From Microcaldota archaeon (GTDB taxonomy: Archaea > Micrarchaeota > Micrarchaeia > Anstonellales > Anstonellaceae), in NCBI GenBank assembly GCA_026396355.1, contig JAPLWY010000001.1, positions 5,602 through 34,970 of the forward strand: a stretch of 29,369 bases of DNA. Direction: 5' to 3'. The position numbers were made by a program, and so were the translations under genes. Numbering within the stretch: the stretch's first letter is position 1; the number at the start of each line of letters is the position of its first letter. The notes under the pieces were generated by a model. It did no database searches and was not told the DNA's origin. It worked only from the letters and a program-made list of their open reading frames with translations. Below, piece by piece: positions 15,828 to 23,646 of the stretch.

Positions 15828-17374
15828 TCAATCACCTTTTTTCCGTGCCATGTATGAAACTTTGTGTTTAGAGGGGGGTTTTTTGCGCGCGCTGGGGCGA
15901 GCGCTATGGAAACGCGGGGCGAGTCGGACTGCGAAGCTGCTGAAAAAGCGCAGAGCAGCCCTTTTTCAGTTGCGCCGAGCCCGCGCATGAATGAAAGAAT
16001 GGATGCCCTGCTTTGCCCGCAGTGCTCCATTAACAGTATGAAATTTTTTGCCTCGAGAGAATAATTGCAACGCTCAAACTCTACAATTATTTTATTCGCC
16101 TGTTTGTCTGAGATGCCGAAAGCCAGCAGCTTGCGCGCGAGGTCGCCCTTTTCAAAAGACAATTCCATGAAATCCCCCCGTATATTGAGCATCTGGAGCA
16201 GCGCTTCGCCATCCACCTTGCCAAGAACAAACGTCTTCGGGCAAGTAACCGGTGTTGAAAATTCGAGGTGGAATATCGCCTGCCCGACCGACAGGTTGTG
16301 GGACTGCCGCTCGAAAAATTCAGAGTAGGCAAGCGAAGAGCGAACATAGTCGCGCTCAGACGCCAGTGTGAGGCGAAAGCAGACGACTGGGCCTGCGCAT
16401 GAAAAAATGCTTTTGTGCACGTCGGTCGGGTTGTGGGAGGCGACTATGAGGCCAAACCCGTATTTTCTGCCTTCGCGCACTATTGAGACCACATCCGAGC
16501 GCTCATCGGCGGCAATTTTCCAGGCCTCATCCACCACTACAAACAGCCTTATTTTTCTGGAGTCGGTGAATTCCTGCGAGCGCATCTTTTCCTTTATGAA
16601 TTGCAATATGGCAAGCCCGGCAAGGCTGCGTAAGTTCTCAGTGGGCAGAGAATGGAGGTCAATGCAGACCAGCTCGCTTGAGACCAGGCGCCCCAAGTCC
16701 AAGGAAGACTTGGAAAATGAGTTCCCAGAGGATGCTAGCAGCCGCCTTATCCTGCGCCCTGACTCTGTTGCATCATGGTTGTTTTTGTAGCGCCTTGCAA
16801 GAATGGCTGCGACCTCCTGCAGCGTTGGCGGGCGCCTTTTTTGCCCGGCATGATCGAGGGAAAACCTGTTGGCGAGATAGGCTCTTTCGAGCGCGTCTGC
16901 GGTAACTGACTTTTGCCCTGGAAACGCCTGCAAGTCAGTGAGCATTTCAAGCGCCTGCATCACCTGGGCGATGCGTGCGTGAGGGGAAGCGCCGGCAAGC
17001 TCGAGTAGGTTGAGTCCGTCCTTGCCAAAGGAAATGACTGTTCCTCCAGCCGCGCGCACCCAATCTGAATATTCCCCTGCCCAGTCCAGTATTACAAACC
17101 CGCAGCCGAGAGTGAGCCTGGCGCGGGTTATGAATGTCTTTACAAAATAGGATTTGCCCGAGCCGGTCATGCCAACGGCGCAGATGTGCGGATTTACAAG
17201 CTTGGAGGGATTCCAAAAGAAGGGCACGCGCAAAAATGCGGTTTTGCCAATGTAAACCGAGCTGGACGGGGAGGAAACTAGCAAGTCTGATGAGGGTTCG
17301 GGAGGACGGAGAAGGAACCGCCTGCTCGCCAGCTGCTCGGAAAGGACGCGCTGCGCAGACAACGACCCACACAT
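15828..17374 (-). CDS. VirB4/HerA-like P-loop ATPase with a frame conflict at its 3' end
   Basis: DUF87/TraC-type ATPase of the HerA-FtsK group, which power DNA or protein transport. Walker A GMTGSGKS is at residues 68-75, followed by ILDWAGEYSDW, the typical second strand. Walker B FVVVDEAWK has D281/E282, ASHNPTDVHK (311-320) is the sensor strand, and GPVVCFRL carries a candidate arginine finger. ATG 17374 lies 8 bases after the prs stop. The zero frame stays open to 15485, overlapping the next gene by 343 bases with low-quality Cys/Ser/Pro-rich sequence. A -1 shift at A AAA AAC (15884-15878) would give the end PPSKHKVSYMARKKGD and a TGA abutting the next ATG, about 515 aa. The coordinates given assume that end; the alternatives are a missing base or a true long overlap. 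Confidence 0.75.
15878..15884 (-). other. A AAA AAC heptamer, candidate -1 slippery site
   Basis: In the ATPase zero frame the codons are GCA AAA AAC CCC, so the heptamer is in the exact phase of a classical -1 slippery site. The -1 frame ends 48 bases later at TGA 15828-15830. I see no strong downstream hairpin, and the adjoining six-C run is also a likely place for a sequencing indel. Confidence 0.4.
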
Positions 17375-17382
17375 AAGCGTGA

Positions 17383-18315
17383 TCAGAACTGGCCGATTAT
17401 TTTCGCCCGCATGGTGTTAAGTATGTCTATCTTTGAAGCTTCTGATGCGATCGTGTTTGATGAGACTATTTCTTCCGCCCCGGCATTTTGCATCTTGGTG
17501 TATGCGTCGCCCAGGAACAGCCCGTGCGTGCAGCCGCAGCAAACTGATTTTGCGCCAAGCGCAAGCACGGCGCGTATTGCTTTTATCATGGTGCCCCCGC
17601 CCGCCACCATGTCATCGAGAATGATAACGTCCTTGCCCGCGACTTCGAAGTTGGCGGAAAGCGAGGCGACGGGTCTTGCCGCCGTGCGCTTGTGGTTCTT
17701 GTATTCTCCGCGGGTCTTCACCATGCTTTTTCCGCCCACTTCATCAACTATATATGATGCACCCTGGTCAGGGCTTATGAAAATTGCGTCGGGCTTTCTC
17801 GCCTTGAAGTAAGCAATCAGCTCTTCGGACATGGAAAAATTGCGTATTTGGATTCCGCCGTAGTTGAATATGCCTTGTTTTTTGAGGAAGTGGCAGTCGA
17901 ATGTCGCGATTGAATTGAACCCTGATGCGGCGAGCATTTGCACCACTATTTCGGCTGAGAGCACTTCGCCTGGCTTCCAAATCTTATCCTGCCGCGCGTA
18001 TGGAAGATAGGGAATGATTGCTTCGACGTGGGTTGCGACCTTGGAAATGGTCTTGCCCATCAGCATCATCTGAAGAAGCGAACTGTCCTGCCTTGGATAG
18101 CAGCGGTGGAGAACTTGCGCCGGCTTGCCTGCGCAGGCGTTTATGTCCTGTATAAAGACATGCGATTCCTTGTCATTGAAATTTTTGAGAACAACATTCG
18201 ACGGAAAAAGATATGACGCGTTTTGGCTCACAAAAAGATGAGAACTGCCCCGAATTGCAACTTCAGGGACTGCCCCAGCCAGCTGCGGGCTGGGCAAATT
18301 GGTATTGGAGTCCAT
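17383..18315 (-). CDS. prs: Ribose-phosphate pyrophosphokinase (PRPP synthase)
   Basis: Makes 5-phosphoribosyl 1-pyrophosphate from ribose 5-phosphate and ATP for nucleotide, His and Trp synthesis. 310 aa, close to the normal 290-315. Active-site signatures: YLPYARQDKIWKPGE (103-117), the FDCH metal site (139-142), SPDQGA (181-186), and the PRPP loop ILDDMVAGGGTMI (232-244). The first 20 residues are an extra polar segment. Start at ATG 18315; the short leader is T- and A-rich (CTTTTTTAAGCC), a possible TATA box that overlaps a hairpin at 18340-18362. The ATPase gene follows after 8 bases, an unusual operon partner. With pyrB in the same window it belongs to nucleotide supply. Confidence 0.94.
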   Translation of the reverse strand: MDSNTNLPSPQLAGAVPEVAIRGSSHLFVSQNASYLFPSNVVLKNFNDKESHVFIQDINACAGKPAQVLHRCYPRQDSSLLQMMLMGKTISKVATHVEAIIPYLPYARQDKIWKPGEVLSAEIVVQMLAASGFNSIATFDCHFLKKQGIFNYGGIQIRNFSMSEELIAYFKARKPDAIFISPDQGASYIVDEVGGKSMVKTRGEYKNHKRTAARPVASLSANFEVAGKDVIILDDMVAGGGTMIKAIRAVLALGAKSVCCGCTHGLFLGDAYTKMQNAGAEEIVSSNTIASEASKIDILNTMRAKIIGQF

Positions 18316-18339
18316 GGCTTAATTTGGACTTTAGGCTTA

Positions 18340-18362
18340 AAAAAGCATCGCAGATGCTTTTT
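18340..18362 (-). terminator. Perfect 10-bp hairpin with A/T tails, terminator-like
   Basis: AAAAAGCATC and GATGCTTTTT are perfect inverted repeats around a 3-base loop. On the minus strand the stem ends in six T, giving an intrinsic-terminator shape 39 bases after the zinc-ribbon gene stop (18401). The same T-rich end is about 20-25 bases before the prs ATG and may also form its promoter. Confidence 0.55.
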
Positions 18363-18400
18363 CAGGAATGGGAATAGTTGATTAACTGCGCGCCAGCGCC

Positions 18401-18844
18401 TTAGGTGAGAAATGCGCCAATCCGCCCTATGATGTTTCGGATTAGCGTGCGCTGGTGGGTTTTGCTTTCCTCCGGTGAACCGCCTACGCCCGGGCCGGCG
18501 CCGTGCCCGGCAGAGTGCAGCCCATCGCGAAGACAGGGGAGATGCGCCAGGCTGCCTTTGCTTGATTTTGCTGATTCTTGCCAGCTTTCCACCCGTTTAT
18601 TGCAGATGGGGCAAGTCGGGATGGCTGCCTGGCGCTCTTCCTCTGAAAAGCAGTATGAGCAATGAAAATCGCTGTGGCGCTCCCGTGCTTCGGAGCGTTT
18701 TATCCTCATTCCGCAGCGGTTGCATGACACCATTGGGACTTCGGAGATTTTTTGATTGTAGCATGGGATGCACAGCATGTTCCGTGCATAGTAGCCTGAA
18801 TCGTATTCGTCTATGCCTGTGCCGCAGGAAAGGCAGAATGCCAT
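18401..18844 (-). CDS. Zinc-ribbon protein with four CxxC pairs
   Basis: 147 aa. Four CxxC pairs in the first 82 residues suggest two treble-clef or zinc-ribbon units: CLSC with CIPC, and CNRC with CSYC. A CPIC and a lone CL follow further on. The second half is Gly/Ser-rich (GAGPGVGGSPEESK) and ends in RTLIRNIIGRIGAFLT, a short amphipathic helix. ATG 18844 is leaderless: a TATA box (TTTTTATT, 18866-18873) lies 25 bases upstream. Not recognised as a named family; it could be a nucleic-acid- or protein-binding adaptor. Confidence 0.72.
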   Translation of the reverse strand: MAFCLSCGTGIDEYDSGYYARNMLCIPCYNQKISEVPMVSCNRCGMRIKRSEARERHSDFHCSYCFSEEERQAAIPTCPICNKRVESWQESAKSSKGSLAHLPCLRDGLHSAGHGAGPGVGGSPEESKTHQRTLIRNIIGRIGAFLT

Positions 18845-18865
18845 GTGAAAAAGACGCGGAGTGGG

Positions 18866-18873
18866 AATAAAAA
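18866..18873 (-). promoter_or_regulatory. TATA box of the zinc-ribbon gene
   Basis: Minus-strand GGGTTTTTATTCCC, centred 25 bases before ATG 18844. Predicts a leaderless transcript. Confidence 0.55.
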
Positions 18874-18956
18874 CCCGTCATAAGCTGCACCCACGCGCAT
18901 TTTCGGCGAGCTAAACTGCGCCGGATGTGAAGCGACGACCTGCCGCATTTTATGAG

Positions 18957-19628
18957 TCAGAAGTTGTAGGCTGACACTTTGAAGAATCTCAGGTCCTTTT
19001 CCGATCCGCAGGCGATTATGAGCTCGAGGCGCTCGAGATGCGCAATTGCCACTTCTTGTGCGATTGATTTCAGGCTGGGCAATGGGCATGCGCTTTCGCC
19101 CGCGCGGTTTTTTTGCGACGGCTTCACCCCAGTCGGCCTTGCCGTGTTTTCCTGGGGGCAAAGCAACAGGAGCTGGCTTGGCCTGTTTTCAGTCCGCCCA
19201 ACGCCAGGCGCATAGACGCGGAAATATTGTTTGGATTCCCCGGCAGGCGCCACCATTCTTCCGCTTGAGCGGATAAGGTGATAGACCGTAAATGCAAAGG
19301 AAAATCCCTTTTCTTTTTTTTCCAGGCTGGTGATGAATTTGGCAAGAGTTTCCCCTTTGACAGTTGTTTTGCCGGTTTTTACAAGATAGCAGGCCTCGAG
19401 GGGGGTGAACAGCAATGCTGCGCCGTCCTGCCTGCCAAAACCCGCTTCTGAGAATTTGGAGGAAAGATTGGAGTCTGACTCGGTGTAGAATTCTTCTTTT
19501 TCGATTGTTGTTTTTTCCAGCAGAAACTCACCTTTTGTCTTGCGTGTCTTGCATCTTTTATGGCGCTGTCTTTTTGGCTGTTTTCCTGGCAGGGGCCGCA
19601 ACTGCGCCTGAGACGAATGCTGTTTCAT
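18957..19628 (-). CDS. EndA-like protein lacking catalytic residues (tRNA-splicing endonuclease paralogue)
   Basis: It has the two-part architecture of one archaeal EndA unit. The N-terminal part has SSKFSEAGFG and LLFTPLEACYLVKTGKTTV (compare EEALYLV). The C-terminal part has FAFTVYHLIRSSGRMVAP (compare VYRDLRERGYVVK), YFRVYAPG, then QLLLLCP, and SIAQEVAIAHLERLELIIAC with FFKVSAYNF at the end. The Tyr of FRVY is kept, but the catalytic His (HSK/HAK motif) is replaced by the region TENRPSQ and the catalytic Lys by Leu/Arg in AHLERLELI. It should therefore be a structural, not cutting, subunit. The start is unclear: ATG 19628 overlaps rfcL by 71 bases, while GGTGAG followed by CTG at 19520 is an alternative. 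A three-unit EndA is already encoded at 5869. Confidence 0.72.
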   Translation of the reverse strand: MKQHSSQAQLRPLPGKQPKRQRHKRCKTRKTKGEFLLEKTTIEKEEFYTESDSNLSSKFSEAGFGRQDGAALLFTPLEACYLVKTGKTTVKGETLAKFITSLEKKEKGFSFAFTVYHLIRSSGRMVAPAGESKQYFRVYAPGVGRTENRPSQLLLLCPQENTARPTGVKPSQKNRAGESACPLPSLKSIAQEVAIAHLERLELIIACGSEKDLRFFKVSAYNF

Positions 19629-20778
19629 CCTCGTCAAACCCGAAATAGCCCGAAGCGCCCGTGTTGCCTGCCTTAATCTCCAGGCGAATGTTCGGAAGGT
19701 AGATGGCAGCATGGGAAATCGAGCAGTGGCAGGCGCGGCAGATTTTGCGGAGCGAACTTGCCCGCAGGCTGCGAGAGGACTTGCTTGCGCCCATTGCCCG
19801 GATATATTCTGGAAATGAGGAGGGGGCATAACCGCTGCGCTCGCCTGCCCTTGCAAGCGAAACGCCGGCGCTTAGCAAGTCGCCAGAGTAGCGGAGAAAG
19901 CCATAGTGCTGCGACCGGGAAATCCTGCCGTCGAATATGTCTGCGCGGGAAATCGCAAGATAGGCCTCGGAGATTTCAAATGGCGTCTTGCATTCGGATG
20001 GGATGTTTTGCGCCATCCAGAGCTTGAGCAGGTCATGGTCGATCCCTGAGGCGAACGCCGCCTTGCGAGCCTCTGAGTATGTTTGAGACTGGAAAATTGC
20101 GCGAACCAGGTCAAATGCATTTTTCTCGCGGTCGCGCAAAGAGGAGAAATTGCGGGCGGAGAGGTCGTTGAGCGCGGCGCGCGCATCGCCGTGCACCGAT
20201 TTTGCTATTTCCTCGGGTGCGCCAGGGGGAAGTGCGATGCCTGCGCGAAGCGCCTCGCGCTTCACGAGCGCGGCAATGCTGGAGGGGTGCAGCCTGCGAA
20301 GCTCGACCGGTGTGCATTTTGTGCGTATTGTTTGCAATTTCTTGTCGTATGGATCCCTTGCTGTGAGAATGATTGGCTGGGTGGCATTTGCCATTGCCTT
20401 CAGGATTGCACCTGAGCCACCGCGGTCTGCCGAGCCTGAAAGCGAATCCGCGTCATCTATGAGCACCAGCCTGCGCTCGCCGAAAAGCGAGCCTGTTGAG
20501 GCCGCTGGCGCAAGAATCGTGGAGACTGCTTCCTCATTTCTGAAGTCTGACGCGTTGAATTCGAAAATTCCCCAGCCGAATTCCTGCGCAACCAGGTGTG
20601 CAAGGAACGTCTTGCCTGTTCCGGTCGGGCCTGAAATGAGAAGTGGCGCGGGGCGCCTGCCGCTGTTCCACTGCCCTGCCCATTCCTTGATTGCAGCAAT
20701 TGCAGAGCTGCCCCCTGAGAAATCTGCAAGTGTGTGTGGGGCGTTTTTCCCACTACCAGCCCCGGCCTGTGAAGCCAC
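19558..20778 (-). CDS. rfcL: Replication factor C large subunit (clamp loader)
   Basis: AAA+ clamp loader that opens the PCNA ring at primer ends. 406 aa from GTG 20778; archaeal large subunits are 400-500. The KYRP-type beginning is degenerate (NAPHTLADFSGGSSA), then IKEWAGQWNSGRRPAPLLIS. Walker A GPTGTGKT is at 50-57, NASDFRNEEAV follows, and Walker B LVLIDDAD (108-111) has DDAD rather than DEVD. TARDPYDKKLQTIRTKC holds the sensor strand, and HGDARAALNDLSA (near 200) is the RFC-L sensor-2 region. The C-terminus has a helical collar and a basic Ala/Lys tail (ARKTAKKTAP), likely for PCNA contact or DNA. GTG 20778 is leaderless, 26 bases from the TATA box at 20800-20807 shared with the GTPase gene. 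Confidence 0.9.
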   Translation of the reverse strand: MASQAGAGSGKNAPHTLADFSGGSSAIAAIKEWAGQWNSGRRPAPLLISGPTGTGKTFLAHLVAQEFGWGIFEFNASDFRNEEAVSTILAPAASTGSLFGERRLVLIDDADSLSGSADRGGSGAILKAMANATQPIILTARDPYDKKLQTIRTKCTPVELRRLHPSSIAALVKREALRAGIALPPGAPEEIAKSVHGDARAALNDLSARNFSSLRDREKNAFDLVRAIFQSQTYSEARKAAFASGIDHDLLKLWMAQNIPSECKTPFEISEAYLAISRADIFDGRISRSQHYGFLRYSGDLLSAGVSLARAGERSGYAPSSFPEYIRAMGASKSSRSLRASSLRKICRACHCSISHAAIYLPNIRLEIKAGNTGASGYFGFDEDETAFVSGAVAAPARKTAKKTAP

Positions 20779-20799
20779 GTGAAAATTTGCGCGGGAGTG

Positions 20800-20807
20800 T
20801 TTATATA
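20800..20807. promoter_or_regulatory. Symmetric TATA box shared by rfcL and the YchF-type GTPase gene
   Basis: TTTATATA is near-palindromic. The rfcL GTG (20778) and the GTPase ATG (20830) both lie 26 bases from its centre, in opposite directions. There is room for only this box in the 51-base interval, so both leaderless genes probably use it. Confidence 0.65.
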
Positions 20808-20829
20808 CTTTTGAGGGCACTACAGGTGC

Positions 20830-21962
20830 ATGCTTATCGGCGTGGTCGGGGCGCCCAACAAGGGCAAGAGCACTTTCTTTTCAGCAGCCACGCTGGGAGA
20901 CGCCCAGAAATAACCCCGAATCGTGGCGTGACATATGTCCGTTCGCCCTGTCCGCATATCTCGCTCGGGCTGCCAAAGTGCGACCCGAAAAACAGCGCAT
21001 GCGACCAGGGAACCCGGCTGGTGCCGGTTGAAATGGTGGATGTCCCAGGATTGGTACCGGATGCGCACCTTGGAAGAGGGCTGGGAAACAAGTTTCTGGA
21101 CAGCATACGCGAGGCAGATGCCATAATACAGGTGGTGGACGCCACTGGCAGGACTGATTTGGAAGGCAATGCGTGCGAAACGTTCGACCCTGCCCGCGAA
21201 ACCGCTTTTTTGCAGGACGAAATTGCGCTTTGGCTGGCAGAAATAATGAAGCGCGGGGCGGCAAAGGGAGACGCGAAAAGCATGATAGGCGCTCTTTCAG
21301 GCCTGAAAATAGATGAGCGAATGGTGATGGGTGCCGCGCTTGTGTGCGGGCTGGACATAAGCAGGGGCGCGCCAGACAGGGAGGGGATTGAGAGAATGGC
21401 GCGCATCATAATGAAAAAAAGGATGCCTGTCGTGGTGGCGTGCAATAAGATGGATGTGGCGGGCGCAAAGGCAGGCTATGAAAAGGTGAAGACAGAGTGC
21501 GGATTGCCCTCATTCCCATGCAGTGCGGCGTTTGAGCTTGCGCTTAGGAAGGCAGGTGAAAAAAAAGTGATACACTACACGCCAGGAAGCACGAGTTTTG
21601 AGGTTTTGGGAACCCCGGATGAAAAACAGACTGCTGCCCTTGGCTATATGCAAAAGTTCATTTCTGAGAATAATGGCAGTGGAGTGCAGGGGATAATTGA
21701 TTATATTGTCTATCAGAAGCTTGGGTGCATTGTAGTCTATCCGGTTGAGGATGAGAACCATTTTGCCAACCATAAGGGAGCCGTGCTGCCAGATGCTTAT
21801 TTGGTGCCGAAAGGGACCACTGCGCTCGGGCTTGCAGCAAAGGTGCACACTGACTTGGCTGGCAAGTTCATCGGCGCAATTGATGCTCGGAAAAGGATGC
21901 GCGTTGGTGCAGACCACCAGCTGCAGGACGGAGACGTAATCAAGATAGTCGCAGGGCGTTGA
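20830..21962 (+). pseudogene. ychF: YchF/Obg-like GTPase with switch I deleted and frameshifted
   Basis: Universal COG0012 GTPase/ATPase linked to ribosomes. The first frame, ATG 20830 (MLIGVVGAPNKGKSTFFSAA, G1 loop), stops at TAA 20911 after GDAQK. The second frame takes over at ITPNRGVTYVRSPCPH and is open to 21962. It has MVDVPGLVPDAHLGRGLGN (G3), DAIIQVVDATGRTDLEG, CNKMDVAG (G4) and a C-terminal TGS domain (GAVLPDAYLVPKGTTALGLA; DGDVIKIVAGR). Family members have about eight residues of the IANYPFTT type between GDAQ and ITPN; here they are missing along with the frame, a loss of about 22 nt. In a gene normally universal, this is either an assembly error or a real lesion. Leaderless from the shared TATA at 20800. 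Confidence 0.85.
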
Positions 21963-22039
21963 TTGCAGCCGCTATCAGCCTTGCAAAAAAGATAGATATT
22001 AAAACGTTAAAGACTGGATTGAGAAAGGAGGAGATAGCC

Positions 22040-23596
22040 ATGGTCAAAAACACAAATTCTTCAAGCGCCGGGAAAAAGGCGGGCGCGCCAGACGCGAACA
22101 GGAACATGATTGCAATCGCGGCGGTTGTTTTGGCTGTAGTGCTCCTCATCGTGGTGGGCATGCCGTATTTGAACAACGGCCAGCCAAAAACTAATGAGCC
22201 TTCACCTCAGGCCCCACAACAGTTGGAAGCGCAAGCGCTGCTGCTAGCCTCTTTTGACAAGATGGCGAATTTGGGGGACTATGAACTTGCGCATATTTCC
22301 AATCAAAGCAGCGCGAAAGCCAATTATTCGTTCGCGTATAAAAATTCACTGATACAGAAAGGGAACGAGAGCTGGGTGCAGATTGAAGCACAAAATATGA
22401 GGATGTTTGGATTTTTTGGAAACGCGAATGCCAGCAATATCGTCTGTTTTGCATACCGAAACGCCACTAAATGCACGCCAGTAGGCATTAATGGGAACGT
22501 AACACAGCTCGCAACCAAGTTGACAGACCTCATCCCAAACAAGCAAGCATACCTTTCCCAAAAAGCGCAGACACAGAAGATGATTTCAACCGGCGCCATG
22601 AAATTTGCCGGGATGACGGACGGGGGGAAAATTGGGAATTTTGAGGTTCAGAAAATCACATATAATGTTGACTACACCAACCTAACAGTCCAACAGCTCC
22701 TTACTATTGGGATTTCACCAAGCGACGAGGAACTCAAGGCGCTGGCCAACCAGGAATTTAACTACTGGATAGACAGAACCACAGGGTTCCAGATCAGGAG
22801 TCTTTACACCTACGATGTAAATGGAGTGCCCTGGTCTTCGGATGGAGAATACGCGGTAATATCAACAGCCCCTTCAAAAATGCCGGATAGGCCAACAGAT
22901 TTGGCGGGCGCTGAAACGTTCCTCATGTTCTACAGGGGGGCGGTTGATGACTACACTGCAATGGGCGAGTGCGACGCAAAAAATGGCAGCGAGAAGGATG
23001 GCTGCTTCAAGGCGCTAGCAGTAAATACGGATGACGGGCCGCTTTGCGAGCGAATAGCAGATAACCGGGAGAAAGAGAATTGTGTTGCCATTGTAGCGCA
23101 GAACACCAACAACAAAGCTCTTTGCGAAAAACTGCCCACCCTGTCAGACGTATGCTATATTGGAGTAGTAGGCAAAACTGGAGATAAGGAAACTTGCAAG
23201 AACCTGAAAAACCAGAGCCTGATCTCGACCTGTGTGCAGGCCGCCGAGGAGGGAATGCGCACGCTTGAGGCTGAACAGGCTGCGCTGCAGAATAAAATGG
23301 CTTCGCGCAACTGTCTGAAAGACAGCGACTGCGCAACTGTTGGAAAATACGGCCAGTTTTGCATGCCAGTTAATGCCACCAAAGTGGTCGGAGGCGAATG
23401 GGAGCCCGTGTTTGACTGCTTCAAGAATGTGACTTGCGGCTGCAGCGAGGGCTTTTGCGGTTTTGCAAAGAACGATACTTACTATAAGTGCGTTGCAGAT
23501 GTAGATGAGGAATATATCAAGAACTTCATCAACTCGATGGTTGAAAACAAAACAAAAACGAACGAAACTTCACCTACTACAAATATTGGCAGTTAG
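22040..23596 (+). CDS. Membrane-anchored Cys-rich surface protein
   Basis: 518 aa. ATG 22040 follows a strong AAAGGAGGAGA site; the longer frame from 21959 has no such support. A cytoplasmic basic stretch leads to one signal-anchor helix at about 23-42 (MIAIAAVVLAVVLLIVVG). The rest is probably outside, with many N-glycosylation sequons (NQS, NYS, NES, NAS, NAT, NVT, NLT). Residues about 320-410 hold three copies of a Cys-pair repeat of about 30 residues: DGCFKALAVNTDDGPLC, ENCVAIVAQNTNNKALC, DVCYIGVVGKTGDKETC. A Cys-rich end follows (NCLKDSDC; CGCSEGFCGF). The Thr/Asn-rich tail suggests exposure. Such repeats occur in hypothetical archaeal surface proteins; function unknown, attachment or envelope role inferred. 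Confidence 0.78.
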   Translation: MVKNTNSSSAGKKAGAPDANRNMIAIAAVVLAVVLLIVVGMPYLNNGQPKTNEPSPQAPQQLEAQALLLASFDKMANLGDYELAHISNQSSAKANYSFAYKNSLIQKGNESWVQIEAQNMRMFGFFGNANASNIVCFAYRNATKCTPVGINGNVTQLATKLTDLIPNKQAYLSQKAQTQKMISTGAMKFAGMTDGGKIGNFEVQKITYNVDYTNLTVQQLLTIGISPSDEELKALANQEFNYWIDRTTGFQIRSLYTYDVNGVPWSSDGEYAVISTAPSKMPDRPTDLAGAETFLMFYRGAVDDYTAMGECDAKNGSEKDGCFKALAVNTDDGPLCERIADNREKENCVAIVAQNTNNKALCEKLPTLSDVCYIGVVGKTGDKETCKNLKNQSLISTCVQAAEEGMRTLEAEQAALQNKMASRNCLKDSDCATVGKYGQFCMPVNATKVVGGEWEPVFDCFKNVTCGCSEGFCGFAKNDTYYKCVADVDEEYIKNFINSMVENKTKTNETSPTTNIGS

Positions 23597-23646
23597 CTTT
23601 CAATTGGCGAGCCTGGTTCGATTCTTCATCTGAAAAGATGGGAAGG

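Noticed and set aside
20150..20782. 210-codon plus-strand frame opposite rfcL
   Set aside because: Shadow of rfcL; no motif and no ribosome-binding site.
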